38,515 bases of DNA from an uncultured Bacteroidota bacterium (GCA_903824725.1 CAIJXU010000027.1:1-38515); one strand, 5' to 3'; shown: positions 16,133 through 26,138, counted from the first letter of the stretch. The notes: generated from the letters alone by a model not told the origin. Numbers and translations: made by a program.

Positions 16133-16725
16133 TTCGATTTTAAATAGGTTAAAGCCCATTTGAGTAAACTATAATTATCTCTAGTGATTTGTAATTTTTT
16201 TATAATATTATATCGATGATTTCGTACTGTTTTCTCTGAAATAAATAAAATTTCTCCAATTTCCTTACTCTTTTTATGCTTTGCAATTAAGTCGATAATT
16301 TTATATTCTGTTAAGCTTAGGTGACTGAGTTTGTCTTCCTTCAAATACTTTTTTTCAATATAATCAAATGCTAACTTCACACTAATTTTTACTTGATCCT
16401 GATTCCATGGTTTTATGATATAATTTAATGGATTGGTAATAGATGCTTTTTCTATCATTTGAATACTACTAAACTCGGTAATGTATATAATTTCAATTTG
16501 TGGATGTATTTTACATACTTCCTTTACAAAATGAATGCCTGCTAAATCACCCCCTAAATGAATATTGCAAATTGCTAAATCGGGATTGAATTTTTTTGCT
16601 TGCTTTAATGCTTTTTCATAATCTTGAATTAGAAGCGAATTATATTCAAGGTGAATTAGCATTTCCTGTAAGTCACGCCCCATATGGATATCATCCTCAA
16701 GAATAAGAATTTTATTTTTGTTCAT
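16129..16725 (-). CDS. LuxR/NarL-type response regulator with degenerate receiver (Asp to Asn)
   Basis: A 198-residue protein: receiver domain at 1-120 and LuxR-type HTH at about 134-195 (LSLTEYKIIDLIAKHKKSKE, ISEKTVRNHR). The receiver keeps the acidic pocket (Glu10, Asp11, Asp12), the switch Thr83 and Lys105-Pro106. The phospho-acceptor position, in PDLAICNIHLGG, is Asn54; the codon is AAT. Phosphorylation there is not possible in the usual way, so it probably acts as a constitutive, ligand-driven or protein-driven regulator. No histidine kinase gene is adjacent. Upstream, CAAAACTA at 16788-16795 reads TAGTTTTG on this strand, a possible -7 box 62 bases from the ATG. The targets are unknown; the convergent sulfatase operon and the next gene upstream are natural candidates. 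Confidence 0.88.
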   Translation of the reverse strand: MNKNKILILEDDIHMGRDLQEMLIHLEYNSLLIQDYEKALKQAKKFNPDLAICNIHLGGDLAGIHFVKEVCKIHPQIEIIYITEFSSIQMIEKASITNPLNYIIKPWNQDQVKISVKLAFDYIEKKYLKEDKLSHLSLTEYKIIDLIAKHKKSKEIGEILFISEKTVRNHRYNIIKKLQITRDNYSLLKWALTYLKSN

Positions 16726-16919
16726 TATTATTTAATCTGTCCAACAACTCCTTACGCACGCAAATATTTTGTTTTATTAGACTGTGACAAAACTAATGTT
16801 ATTATTTCGCCATAAATAATAATGGACAATGAATTAACTCTAATAATTAATCACTTTACTTGCTTTGTAGAACTAAATTAGTAACAATGCAACTATAATT
16901 AAAACAATAAGGATATTGT

Positions 16920-18230
16920 TTATTTTTTTAAGATGGGACTTAATATTTTCAATCTACCATCAATAGACTTTTCGTCATATTTTAATCCTAAAATATGAGC
17001 AACCAAAGGATAAATATTTACATTTTCAAATCCTTCGATAGTTATTCCCTTTTTAAATGCAGGCCCCCATGCCATAAAGCTTGCCCTCATGTGTACTAAA
17101 TGATTATCAAATCCATGTTTGCCTTTGGTAGGCTTGTAAGGCGACAAATTAAATACTTTGGGTAGGTGTGGTATTAATAATAAATCGCCTAAACGATTAT
17201 TCCAATCATCTGATTTTTTATAATGCCAATAAGCAGGCGTTTCATCTAATTTGTATACTGTGACACTGGTGTCTTTTTTTAAGGCAGCATAAGTAGCTTC
17301 GATCTTTGTTGCATCTTTTGCGTATAAATGTAATTGCGCATCTCCCCATGGCACTTTAAAATAATTAGTGTCAACCGCTTTAGGCAATCCTAGGGCATTT
17401 TCATTATCGACTGTAGTCATGCCATGATCAGATACAAATAAATAATTGATAGGCAATTGTAAGGGGGCTAATGCTGCTTGTAATGCATTGATGCTGCTAT
17501 CCACAAATTGAACCGATTTTTTTACTCTTGGATCCTCTGGTCCATATTCATGTGCAAAGTGATCGACATCAGGGAAATAGAATGTAATCAAATGGGGTCG
17601 TTGATCTTCGGGTAAGCTTAACCAATTTTTTACTGTATTAATACGACTAGCAATACTTATTTTTTCATTGTAATTGAAATAATAAGTAGGTCTGATACCT
17701 TTTATGGCAGCTTCTGAAGCCACCCAATAAAAACTAGCTGAAATCATTTTTTGTTGCTCTGCTAATACCCATAATGGGGTGCCCCCATACCATTTTCCTT
17801 CAGCAACCATTTTTTTGTTACCCATATTATAAAAAGCCCCAGAAGGAACATCTATATAACTATTATCTACTAACCCATGATGAGAAGGGTATAAGCCAGT
17901 TACAATGCTATAGTGATTAGGAAATGTAACCGATGGATAAGAAGGGGTCATAAATTTAGCACGTATCCCGTTTTTTGATAAAGATTGCAAATTTTTAGCA
18001 TCATATAATTCTGTGAAATCACTTCTAAAACCATCTGCAGATATTAAAATAACATAGGGTTTATTTAGTTGTGCTGGACTGTTGAGTCGACCACTAATAA
18101 TTTGTTGTGTAGTATCTAGTTTATTTTTTTCAGCAATCGCATAGTTATGCGTGTTTGCTTTTGTTGTGTCCTGGCCAAATGCCCAAAAAATGGATAATAG
18201 ACTAAAAATGCACAAAATTATTTTTTTCAT
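16920..18230 (-). CDS. Secreted nucleotide pyrophosphatase/phosphodiesterase (NPP-type, alkaline phosphatase superfamily)
   Basis: A 436-residue protein with a signal peptide (residues 1-20, ending WAFGQ), so periplasmic or exported. The catalytic core shows ILISADGF (metal ligand Asp66) and PSVTFPNHYSIVTGLYPSHHG with nucleophile Thr102. FPDVDHFAHEYGP and LFVSDHGMT follow, and GKHGFDNH near the C-terminus supplies the last metal histidine. This is the ectonucleotide pyrophosphatase/phosphodiesterase pattern: two zinc ions hydrolyse nucleotide or related phosphodiester bonds. The exact substrate cannot be told. It stands alone, divergent from uvrA across a 170-base gap in which I see no confident promoter for either gene. 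A weak AT-only hairpin spans its stop codon. Confidence 0.88.
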   Translation of the reverse strand: MKKIILCIFSLLSIFWAFGQDTTKANTHNYAIAEKNKLDTTQQIISGRLNSPAQLNKPYVILISADGFRSDFTELYDAKNLQSLSKNGIRAKFMTPSYPSVTFPNHYSIVTGLYPSHHGLVDNSYIDVPSGAFYNMGNKKMVAEGKWYGGTPLWVLAEQQKMISASFYWVASEAAIKGIRPTYYFNYNEKISIASRINTVKNWLSLPEDQRPHLITFYFPDVDHFAHEYGPEDPRVKKSVQFVDSSINALQAALAPLQLPINYLFVSDHGMTTVDNENALGLPKAVDTNYFKVPWGDAQLHLYAKDATKIEATYAALKKDTSVTVYKLDETPAYWHYKKSDDWNNRLGDLLLIPHLPKVFNLSPYKPTKGKHGFDNHLVHMRASFMAWGPAFKKGITIEGFENVNIYPLVAHILGLKYDEKSIDGRLKILSPILKK

Positions 18231-18400
18231 ATTTTAATTTTATAAGAGTCGGCTGGTTATTCTATTTGTATTCTAATAGCCTAGATCACAAAATACAATG
18301 CTCTTGCGGTCAAATAGGCTTATTTTTACAAAATTACTAAATGTTTATGCTTGAAAGTCAACTATTTATTTAATGGGTTGTTATAACTTTACGGGAACCC

Positions 18401-21238
18401 ATGAATAAAGAAAAAGAATATATAACGGTGGTTGGTGCTAGGGAGCACAATTTGAAGAATTTTGACATTGTCATTCCTAAAAATGAATTAGTGGTATTAA
18501 CTGGGGTCAGTGGAAGTGGAAAGTCTTCCTTGGCTTTTGATACTCTTTATAACGAAGGTCAGCGCAGGTATATGGAAAGTTTTAGCGCTTATGCAAGGCA
18601 ATTTATGGGTGAAATGGAAAGGCCCGATGTTGACCAAATTACGGGCTTGTCGCCGGTGATTGCTATTGAACAAAAAACGACCAACAAAAATCCAAGATCT
18701 ACTGTTGGAACAGTTACAGAATTATATGATTTTTTGCGATTATTATTTGCCAGAATCGGTAAAGCCTATAGCTACAATACAGGAAAGCCGATGGTAAAGT
18801 TTTCTGAGGCAGAAATTATTCAAAATATATTCACTCAGTTTAAGGGTAAAAAAATTAATTTATTAGCACCTATTGTTAGAGGTCGTAAGGGACATTATAG
18901 AGAACTATTTGAAGAAATCAGAAAAAAAGGATTCGTCAAAGCTAGGGTGGATGGTGAAATAATTGAACTAAGACCTAAGTTTCAAGTGGATAGATATAAA
19001 ATTCATGATATTGAAATTGTAGTTGACAGAATGCCTGTAACGGACGCTATGAAAACTAGATTAGCAGATAGTGTTACCCAATGTTTAAAAATGGGAAAGG
19101 ATTTACTATTTGTTTTAGAAGAGGACAAAGTAAAAGTAGTGCAGTATTCAAAGCAATTGATGTGTGAGACCACCGGTTTAAGTTATGAGGAGCCATCTCC
19201 AAATAGTTTTTCTTTCAATTCTCCCTATGGCGCCTGTCCTAATTGTAAAGGATTGGGAAATGTGTATGCGATAGATATGAGTTTATTGCTACATGATCAA
19301 TCCTTAAGTATTAATGAAGGGGCAATTCATCCTTTAGGCGAATCAAGGGAAGCGAGTGTTTTTAATCAAATAAAACAGTTTGCCAAAAAGCATAAAATTA
19401 GTTTAGATAAGGCCATTCAGGATTTATCTAAAGAACAACTTGATTTGATTCTTTTTGGAGACAAGAATATTTCTTCCACTTTAGATATGGATTTGAATGA
19501 TGAAAACATTCCAAATGAGTATACCGGAAGTTATGAAGGGATTGTGCCCATGATGAAAAGGTGGTTTACCTCTTCGCAAAGCACTGATCATTTAAAAGCT
19601 TGGGTGGAAGGCTATATGGAATTGAATACTTGCCCGGTTTGTGAAGGTGCAAGATTAAGAAAGGAAAGCTTATGGTTTAAGGTGAATGAACTTAATATTG
19701 CTGCTTTAAATGAAATGCATTTAGATCATTTGCAAGATTGGTTTAAACAACTACCTAAACATTTAAATAAAAAAGAGTTACTCATTGCAACTACTATATT
19801 AAAAGAGATTGATGATCGAATTTCCTTTTTAATGAATGTGGGTTTATCCTATTTGTCATTAAGTCGTCCTTCAAAGTCATTAAGTGGTGGAGAGTCGCAA
19901 AGAATTCGTTTAGCGACTCAAATTGGTTCTCAACTTCAGGGTATTACTTATATTTTAGACGAGCCTTCAATTGGACTGCATCAAAGAGACAACCAGCGAT
20001 TAATTAAAGCATTAAAACAATTAAGAGATATTGGTAATACGGTTTTAGTTGTCGAGCATGACAAGGATATCATGATGGCTGCCGATTATTTAATTGATAT
20101 TGGGCCCAAAGCTGGAATACATGGTGGGCATATTGTTGCGCAAGGTACACCTCAAGAAATAATCAAATTAAAATCGGACACTGCATTATTTTTATCAGGG
20201 AAAAAGAAGATTCAGATTCCTGAACAAAGACGAAAGGGAAATGGAAATAGCATTAGTATCAAGGGTGCTACCGGGAACACTTTACAAAAGGTGAATTGCG
20301 ATTTTCCGTTAGGCACTTTCACTGTTGTCACTGGGGTGAGTGGAAGTGGTAAATCTACTTTAATCAACGAAACCTTATATCCAATTTTATCTCAATTTTG
20401 CTATCATAGTAAAACAAAGCCCCTACCTTTTTTAAAAGTAACGGGTTTGGAAAATATTGATAAAGTAATTGAAATAGATCAATCACCTATAGGAAGGACA
20501 CCTCGAAGCAATCCTGCGACTTATTGCGGATTTTTTACTGACATTCGAACCTTATTCGCTTCAGTTCCTGAGGCCAAAATTAGAGGGTATCAAGCGGGTC
20601 GTTTTTCTTTCAATGTTAAAAGTGGCCGTTGCGAAGTGTGTGAAGGTGGCGGGATGCGTGTTATAGAAATGAATTTTTTACCTGATGTTTATGTGCACTG
20701 TGAAAAATGTGCAGGTAAACGTTATAATAGGGAAACACTTGAGATAAGGTATAAAGGGAAATCGATTAGCGATGTCTTGAATATGACGGTCGAAGAAGCT
20801 TGTGAATTTTTTCAAGCAGTACCTTTTATTTATCGAAAATTAAAAGTATTAAATGAAGTAGGTTTGGGATATATCACTTTAGGACAATCGGCTGTCACCT
20901 TAAGTGGTGGTGAAGCGCAGCGTGTAAAGTTGGCTACTGAATTGGGTAAAAAAGATACTGGAAAAACATTCTATATTTTAGATGAGCCTACCACGGGATT
21001 ACATTTTCAGGATATTCAATTGTTAATAGGTGTATTAAATAGATTAGTGGATAGAGGTAATACTGTTTTGGTTATTGAACATAATATGGATGTAATCAAA
21101 GTAGCCGACCACCTCATTGATTTAGGACCTGAGGGTGGTAGTGGTGGAGGGTTGGTTCAGTTTACAGGAACACCCGAAGAGATGATAAAAAAATCAAAAA
21201 CACATACAGCAAAGTATTTAGCCATTGAAATGTACTAA
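18401..21238 (+). CDS. uvrA: Excinuclease ABC subunit A
   Basis: A 945-residue UvrA of normal length, the damage-recognition ATPase of nucleotide excision repair. Two ABC modules are intact: Walker A GVSGSGKSSLAFDT near residue 35 and GVSGSGKSTLINET in the second half, with signatures LSGGESQRIRLA and LSGGEAQRVKLA. The UvrB-binding region (about 115-250) is present, so this is UvrA1, not the shorter UvrA2. The C-terminal zinc module is complete (CEVCEGGG, then CEKCAGKRYN). The first zinc module is CETTG at 255-259 plus CPNC at 279-282, so one of its usual four cysteines is threonine (Thr258). It is a single-gene unit read away from the NPP gene. A near-consensus TAACTTTA lies 9 bases before the ATG. 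Confidence 0.97.
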   Translation: MNKEKEYITVVGAREHNLKNFDIVIPKNELVVLTGVSGSGKSSLAFDTLYNEGQRRYMESFSAYARQFMGEMERPDVDQITGLSPVIAIEQKTTNKNPRSTVGTVTELYDFLRLLFARIGKAYSYNTGKPMVKFSEAEIIQNIFTQFKGKKINLLAPIVRGRKGHYRELFEEIRKKGFVKARVDGEIIELRPKFQVDRYKIHDIEIVVDRMPVTDAMKTRLADSVTQCLKMGKDLLFVLEEDKVKVVQYSKQLMCETTGLSYEEPSPNSFSFNSPYGACPNCKGLGNVYAIDMSLLLHDQSLSINEGAIHPLGESREASVFNQIKQFAKKHKISLDKAIQDLSKEQLDLILFGDKNISSTLDMDLNDENIPNEYTGSYEGIVPMMKRWFTSSQSTDHLKAWVEGYMELNTCPVCEGARLRKESLWFKVNELNIAALNEMHLDHLQDWFKQLPKHLNKKELLIATTILKEIDDRISFLMNVGLSYLSLSRPSKSLSGGESQRIRLATQIGSQLQGITYILDEPSIGLHQRDNQRLIKALKQLRDIGNTVLVVEHDKDIMMAADYLIDIGPKAGIHGGHIVAQGTPQEIIKLKSDTALFLSGKKKIQIPEQRRKGNGNSISIKGATGNTLQKVNCDFPLGTFTVVTGVSGSGKSTLINETLYPILSQFCYHSKTKPLPFLKVTGLENIDKVIEIDQSPIGRTPRSNPATYCGFFTDIRTLFASVPEAKIRGYQAGRFSFNVKSGRCEVCEGGGMRVIEMNFLPDVYVHCEKCAGKRYNRETLEIRYKGKSISDVLNMTVEEACEFFQAVPFIYRKLKVLNEVGLGYITLGQSAVTLSGGEAQRVKLATELGKKDTGKTFYILDEPTTGLHFQDIQLLIGVLNRLVDRGNTVLVIEHNMDVIKVADHLIDLGPEGGSGGGLVQFTGTPEEMIKKSKTHTAKYLAIEMY

Positions 21239-21292
21239 TTTGGGGTATTCGCAAATGATAGGGAAGTAACAAAATTGCATTTTAATCGTTTT

Positions 21293-23773
21293 ATGAAAAA
21301 CAATCAATACATGAGAATCCTCATTTATATAGCTACTTTATCTAAATCTTATGTATTTATTTTGTGCGCTATTTTATCCTTTGCTTCGGTTAATGCAAGT
21401 GTCTTACAAGGAACTGTTAAAGATGCGCAAGGCAAGGGAATTCCATTCGCTTCTATTTTAATTAAAAAAACAAAACAAGGCACGACTGCTAATAGCAAAG
21501 GGGTATACAGTATAAATGTGTCTCCGGGTGATTATGTCATTATTTGTCAAAGTATCAGTTTTAAAACCATCGAAAAGAAGGTGAAAATCAAGCAAGAAAT
21601 CACTACACTTGATTTTGAAATGACCGAGCAACAATACGATTTAACCGAAGTAGTCGTGAGCAATAAGGCGGAAGATCCTGCTTATGAAATTATTCGCAAC
21701 ACCATTAAAAAAAGAGAAGATCATTTAAAAGAGTATAATAATTTTAAATGTCAGGTGTATTTAAAGGGATTGATACAATTAAATGACTACCCCAAAAAAT
21801 TTTTAGGAAATAAGGTCGATTTTCAGGATGGCGATACCAATAAAGCTAAAATTCTTTTTCTATCAGAAACTTTTGCGGATTATTCTGTTCGTGACAATCA
21901 AACAAAGGTGGAAGTGAAATCGACCAAAGTGAGTGGACGTAGTGATGGCTTTGGATTGGGTAATCCAAATATTATTTCCTTTTACGAAAATAGTATTAGC
22001 ATAGGGGAGGCTTTGAATCCAAGGGGATATGTTTCGCCCATAGCAGATAATGCTATGTCTTTTTATAAATACAAATACATGGGATCTTTTTATGAAAATG
22101 GGCTTGAAGTAACCAGGATTAGGGTAACGCCCCGCCGCAAACAAGAGCCATTGTTTGCTGGTTTTATCAATATCATCGAAGGACAATGGCGTTTATACAG
22201 CACTCAATTACAAATTACAAAGGATCAGCAATTACAAATTATAGATTCAATTAGTTATGAACAAATTTATATGCCTATTGGCTCGCAATGGGTCATTAAG
22301 CAACAGGTAAGTAATTTATCGGGTAAATTTTTTAGTTTTAAATTTGAGGGTAGTATTGTTCAGGTGTATAATGAATATGAGTTAGATAAAAAATTCGATA
22401 AAAAATATTTTACAAATGTTGTAATTAAGTTTTTGGATAGCTCTAATAAAAAATCATTACAATATTGGGATAGTGCAAGGCCATTACCTTTATTGGAAAA
22501 AGAAGCTATTGATTTTGTCAAAAAAGACAGCTTAGAAAAGCTAAGAAATACGCCTGCTTATTTAGATAGCATCGATAAAATAAGAAATAAAATTAATTTT
22601 CCTGATTTATTTTTTAGAGGCTATAATTATAGCAAACAAACACAAAAGATACGAGTTAACTTAACCCCTTTAATATTCACTGCCCCTATTAATTTTAATC
22701 CTGCAGAAGGGTATGTAATGAATTTTAAAGCCACATGGAATAAACAACTTGCTCAGAAAAATAATATTATTTTTTCGCCCTCATTTAGATACGGGCTAGA
22801 AAAAAAGAAGTTTTATTCTAGCTTATTGAGTGCTTATGGATTTCCTACCAAAGCCAGGTCGGTGATTAGTGCAAGTTTTGGAAGCAATGTGTTTCAATTT
22901 AATAATAATAACCCTATTTCGGAAATAGAAAATACCGCCTATTCCTTAAGTGACGGTAATAATTTCATGAAAACCTATGAAGCAGAATTTTTCAAACTTA
23001 ATTATGCACGTAATTTTGGGCAAGGTGTGAATATTAATTTTGATGTACAATATCAGGATCGCGCTCCCTTAGAAAATTTAGTAAATGAGTTAAATGGCCA
23101 TGTATTTAAACCCAATTTTCCTAGTGCTGTAATGACTAAAAATATAGACCCACATCAATCTTTCATTACAAGCCTGAGTGTTACTTGGCGACCTGGCACT
23201 AAGTATTTAGAATTACCCAATCGACTCATTGGTTTAAGATCTAAATACCCTACACTTAATTTAATGTATACGCAAGGGATAGACGGGGTATTAGGTAGTG
23301 ATGTAGATTTTGCAAAATGGAAATTTACAGTTTCTCATAATATAAATCTTCAATTATTAGGAAAATTGAACGCTCGATTTATTGTAGGTGGATTTTTAAA
23401 TGATAAAAAATTATTTTCACCCGATTTCCAACATTATTTAGGAAACCAAATTGTTTTAAGTCAAAGTTATATGACAGGATTTCAAATGTTGCCTTACTAT
23501 GAATTTAGTAATCATGCTTCTTTATATACTGAATCACATGTGGAATACCATTTAAATGGCTTTATTTCCAATAAAATCCCTTTGTTTAATAAATGGAATT
23601 GGTTTTTTGTTGTAGGCGCAAATACACTCAATATTCAAGGGAAGCCCAATTATTATGAAACCCTATTTGCTATTGAAAATATTTTCAAAATTGCAAGAAT
23701 TGATTTTATAAATAGTTATTTACAAAATAGCCCTAATGCAAGCGGAGTTAAATTTTCGATTAAGTTGTTTTAA
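21293..23773 (+). CDS. DUF5686 / carboxypeptidase-regulatory-like domain outer-membrane protein
   Basis: About 826 residues from the ATG at 21293; an earlier TTG at 21275 and a later ATG at 21311 are also possible. A signal peptide (FILCAILSFASVNAS) is followed by a carboxypeptidase-regulatory-like beta-sandwich at about 35-120 (LQGTVKDAQGKGIPFASIL, TTANSKGVYSI). A long DUF5686-type region then starts near LTEVVVSNKAEDPAYEIIRN. The second half is rich in alternating strands (NIIFSPSFRYGL, VNINFDVQYQDR) and ends in SIKLF, consistent with a TonB-receptor-like beta-barrel in the outer membrane. The function of the family is not established. It lies 54 bases after uvrA with no obvious terminator between them. 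Its stop overlaps that of the convergent acetyltransferase gene. Confidence 0.85.
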   Translation: MKNNQYMRILIYIATLSKSYVFILCAILSFASVNASVLQGTVKDAQGKGIPFASILIKKTKQGTTANSKGVYSINVSPGDYVIICQSISFKTIEKKVKIKQEITTLDFEMTEQQYDLTEVVVSNKAEDPAYEIIRNTIKKREDHLKEYNNFKCQVYLKGLIQLNDYPKKFLGNKVDFQDGDTNKAKILFLSETFADYSVRDNQTKVEVKSTKVSGRSDGFGLGNPNIISFYENSISIGEALNPRGYVSPIADNAMSFYKYKYMGSFYENGLEVTRIRVTPRRKQEPLFAGFINIIEGQWRLYSTQLQITKDQQLQIIDSISYEQIYMPIGSQWVIKQQVSNLSGKFFSFKFEGSIVQVYNEYELDKKFDKKYFTNVVIKFLDSSNKKSLQYWDSARPLPLLEKEAIDFVKKDSLEKLRNTPAYLDSIDKIRNKINFPDLFFRGYNYSKQTQKIRVNLTPLIFTAPINFNPAEGYVMNFKATWNKQLAQKNNIIFSPSFRYGLEKKKFYSSLLSAYGFPTKARSVISASFGSNVFQFNNNNPISEIENTAYSLSDGNNFMKTYEAEFFKLNYARNFGQGVNINFDVQYQDRAPLENLVNELNGHVFKPNFPSAVMTKNIDPHQSFITSLSVTWRPGTKYLELPNRLIGLRSKYPTLNLMYTQGIDGVLGSDVDFAKWKFTVSHNINLQLLGKLNARFIVGGFLNDKKLFSPDFQHYLGNQIVLSQSYMTGFQMLPYYEFSNHASLYTESHVEYHLNGFISNKIPLFNKWNWFFVVGANTLNIQGKPNYYETLFAIENIFKIARIDFINSYLQNSPNASGVKFSIKLF

Positions 23774-24231
23774 TGATATATCATAGGGATATGATCAATT
23801 TCATCTTCAAGATAAATATCACCTGATTGCTCAAAACCTAAATCGCTATAAAATTTTTTAAGATATAATTGAGCACCTATTTTTATTTGGCCTTTACCAA
23901 ATAATCGTTCACATTCTTGAATGGAGTAATTCATTAATGCTTTTCCTACGCCAAGGCCTCTAAATTTTGCACTATTGGCCACTCTGCCAATACTTTGATA
24001 CCCTTCATAAATGATGTCTTTATTAAATAGTCTGGTAGTAGCCACCAATTCATCCCCCATCCAGCCTAAGGTATGATAGGCTTTTTGGTCATTGTTATCC
24101 GGGTCTAAAAAAATACAATGCTGCTCCACTACAAAAACATTGCTTCTTAAATGAAGTATAGCATAAAGTTCATTTGTGGTCAACTCTGAAAAGTGTTTGG
24201 TCACTAAAAGCAGGTCATTCGAATTACTCAT
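23770..24231 (-). CDS. ElaA-like GNAT N-acetyltransferase
   Basis: A 153-residue protein read from the ATG at 24231. A longer frame to 24288 would overlap the rarA 3' end and adds a non-conserved leader, so I reject it. The N-terminal block LHLRSNVFVVEQHCIFLDPD with a following H is the ElaA subfamily signature (LRxxVFVVEQxCPYxDxD). The acetyl-CoA loop is RGLGVG at 91-96 after SIGRVANSAKF. The substrate is unknown for this subfamily. It follows rarA by 32 bases and is probably the last gene of that unit. The stop codon shares TTAA with the convergent DUF5686 gene. Confidence 0.88.
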   Translation of the reverse strand: MSNSNDLLLVTKHFSELTTNELYAILHLRSNVFVVEQHCIFLDPDNNDQKAYHTLGWMGDELVATTRLFNKDIIYEGYQSIGRVANSAKFRGLGVGKALMNYSIQECERLFGKGQIKIGAQLYLKKFYSDLGFEQSGDIYLEDEIDHIPMIYH

Positions 24232-24263
24232 AAAATAAAAATAGATAAAATTTATTGGATTGC

Positions 24264-25544
24264 CTAATAACCGTATTTGCCTTTCCATCGGTCATTCAAA
24301 AACTTTTTAATTTCTTGTTCTCTTGTATTTTTTTGTGGTTGATACAGGGCTGTATTTTTGATATCATCTGGCATATATTCCTGCTCTATAAAATTATGAT
24401 CACCCATATGGGAATACTGATAATTTTTCCCATAAGATAAATCCTTCATTAATTTAGTTGGGGCATTACGCAAATGAAGCGGGACTGGTAAGTTGCCTGT
24501 TTTATCAACCAATGCTAATCCATTATTAATAGCTTCATAGGAGGCGTTACTTTTAGGCGAACTTGCTAAATAAATAGCACATTGTGATAATATGATTCTA
24601 CTTTCTGGATATCCAATTTTATTCACTGCATCAAAACAGGCATTGGCTAATAAAAAAGCATTCGGATTAGCATTGCCAATATCTTCACTCGAAAAAATAA
24701 GCATACGACGTGCAATAAATTTTACATCCTCTCCTCCTGCAATCATTCTTGACAACCAATATACAGCTGCATTCGGATCCGATCCCCTCATGCTTTTAAT
24801 AAATGCTGAAATGATATCATAATGTTGCTCTCCGTTTTTATCATAGAGTGCAATATTGGTTTGCGCTACTTCCATTACCCAATCATTAGTCAGTACTAAG
24901 GGTTTGCCAGATTTGTCTATGTCTATTAAAGCTTCCACTGACAATTCTAATAAGTTTAATAATTTTCGTCCATCCCCTCCGGATAATTGAAATAAGGCTT
25001 CTGTTTCTTTAATCTCAATGTTTTGTCCCTTAAATAAATCGTCCCTTTCAATGGTTTGTTGAATTAGTTTAAGTAAAGCATTTTCGTCCAAGGCTTTTAA
25101 AATAAATACCTGACATCTACTTAGTAAAGCGCTGTTCACTTCGAAACTTGGGTTTTCGGTTGTGGCTCCAATTAAGGTAATGATACCTTTTTCAACGGCG
25201 CCTAATAATGCATCTTGTTGCCCTTTATTGAAGCGGTGTATCTCATCTATAAACAAAATGGCACCCGGTTTATTTTTTGCTTCTTCTATCACTTCCCTCA
25301 ACTCCTTTACGCCACTACTAATAGCACTTAATTGATAATAGGCACTATCAAAAGTAGTCGCTATGATATTTGCCAAAGTAGTTTTGCCCACCCCAGGAGG
25401 CCCCCATAAAATCATCGAAGGCACTTTCCCTTTGGTTATTGCTTTTTGCAATACGCTGTCCTGACTAGAAAGGTGTTCTTGTCCAACTAACTCAGATAGG
25501 GTTTGAGGCCTGCATCTTTCGGCTAAAGGAATGGCATTGTTCAT
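24264..25544 (-). CDS. rarA: Replication-associated recombination protein A (RarA/MgsA AAA+ ATPase)
   Basis: A 426-residue AAA+ ATPase of the clamp-loader clade. Walker A is GPPGVGKT at 48-55, Walker B is LFIDEIHRF with Asp100-Glu101, sensor 1 is [10 protein letters not shown], and the arginine finger lies in SALLSRC. The C-terminal MgsA/tetramerisation region holds [18 protein letters not shown] and [19 protein letters not shown], both highly characteristic. The protein acts at stalled or gapped replication forks. Upstream, CAAAATTA at 25558-25565 reads TAATTTTG on this strand, a full -7 match but only 13 bases from the ATG. Confidence 0.95.
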   Translation of the reverse strand: MNNAIPLAERCRPQTLSELVGQEHLSSQDSVLQKAITKGKVPSMILWGPPGVGKTTLANIIATTFDSAYYQLSAISSGVKELREVIEEAKNKPGAILFIDEIHRFNKGQQDALLGAVEKGIITLIGATTENPSFEVNSALLSRCQVFILKALDENALLKLIQQTIERDDLFKGQNIEIKETEALFQLSGGDGRKLLNLLELSVEALIDIDKSGKPLVLTNDWVMEVAQTNIALYDKNGEQHYDIISAFIKSMRGSDPNAAVYWLSRMIAGGEDVKFIARRMLIFSSEDIGNANPNAFLLANACFDAVNKIGYPESRIILSQCAIYLASSPKSNASYEAINNGLALVDKTGNLPVPLHLRNAPTKLMKDLSYGKNYQYSHMGDHNFIEQEYMPDDIKNTALYQPQKNTREQEIKKFLNDRWKGKYGY

Positions 25545-25611
25545 TGTAATAAAGGTACAAAATTAGCACACTGAAACGAACAGCTTTTTTTAAATATCGG
25601 GAGATAAACGC

Positions 25612-26115
25612 TTACTCGAATAGATAATCGTATTGTTTTACTAATCGTAAAGTGGTTCGGATATGTACAATACCGATAATGCTTGTAATTAATAAAAACA
25701 CCGATACTCCTTTTAAGATAGAAAGAATCATTTTGCTCGTCACCTGTGCAGGGAACCCTGATTGCTGTTGTATAAAATCATTAATATAACCCATTAAAAC
25801 ATCATTTGTTGAAATGAGAATACTGATTGAATTGATGAAAAATAAGCTACATAAAAATAAACTAACAAAAGCGTTTACTTTAATCCATTCTTTTAACTTT
25901 TTTGTTTGTGCCTGTTCACGTTCAATGCCTTTTTTTAAAAATTTAAAGCTTGTAAATGTATAAATGACCAAACAAGCAACTATAAACACCATAATGAGTA
26001 CACTTGGATTCGCGAGTGAACTTAATAAAATAAGGGTATCTAAAAATGCAAAAAATAATGCAATAGGAATTAAACAATAGGAGAGCACTGTGTACCATTT
26101 CAATTGATTCGACAT
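25612..26115 (-). CDS. Small four-helix membrane protein of unknown function
   Basis: A 167-residue protein with four predicted transmembrane stretches: about 10-32 (SYCLIPIALFFAFLDTLILL), 39-58 (VLIMVFIVACLVIYTF), 86-106 (VNAFVSLFLCSLFFINSI) and 133-152 (GVSVFLLITSIIGIVHI). A basic, helical loop (KKGIEREQAQTKKLKEW) lies between the second and third. No motif is recognisable. It lies 23 bases downstream of aspS and 67 bases upstream of rarA on the same strand, so it is probably co-transcribed with aspS. Confidence 0.7.
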   Translation of the reverse strand: MSNQLKWYTVLSYCLIPIALFFAFLDTLILLSSLANPSVLIMVFIVACLVIYTFTSFKFLKKGIEREQAQTKKLKEWIKVNAFVSLFLCSLFFINSISILISTNDVLMGYINDFIQQQSGFPAQVTSKMILSILKGVSVFLLITSIIGIVHIRTTLRLVKQYDYLFE

Positions 26116-26138
26116 AATGTGTAAATATTAAAATTCAA

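Noticed and set aside
16902..16921. Hairpin at the 3' end of the phosphodiesterase gene as a terminator
   Set aside because: Eight-base stem of nearly all A/T overlapping the stop codon, with no T run after it on the transcribed strand.
18401..21238. Second-type UvrA (UvrA2, resistance-associated)
   Set aside because: The UvrB-binding region is present and the length is that of UvrA1.
24255..24440. Small + strand open frame inside the rarA region
   Set aside because: It is antisense to the conserved C-terminal part of rarA, with no recognisable product or separate start signals.
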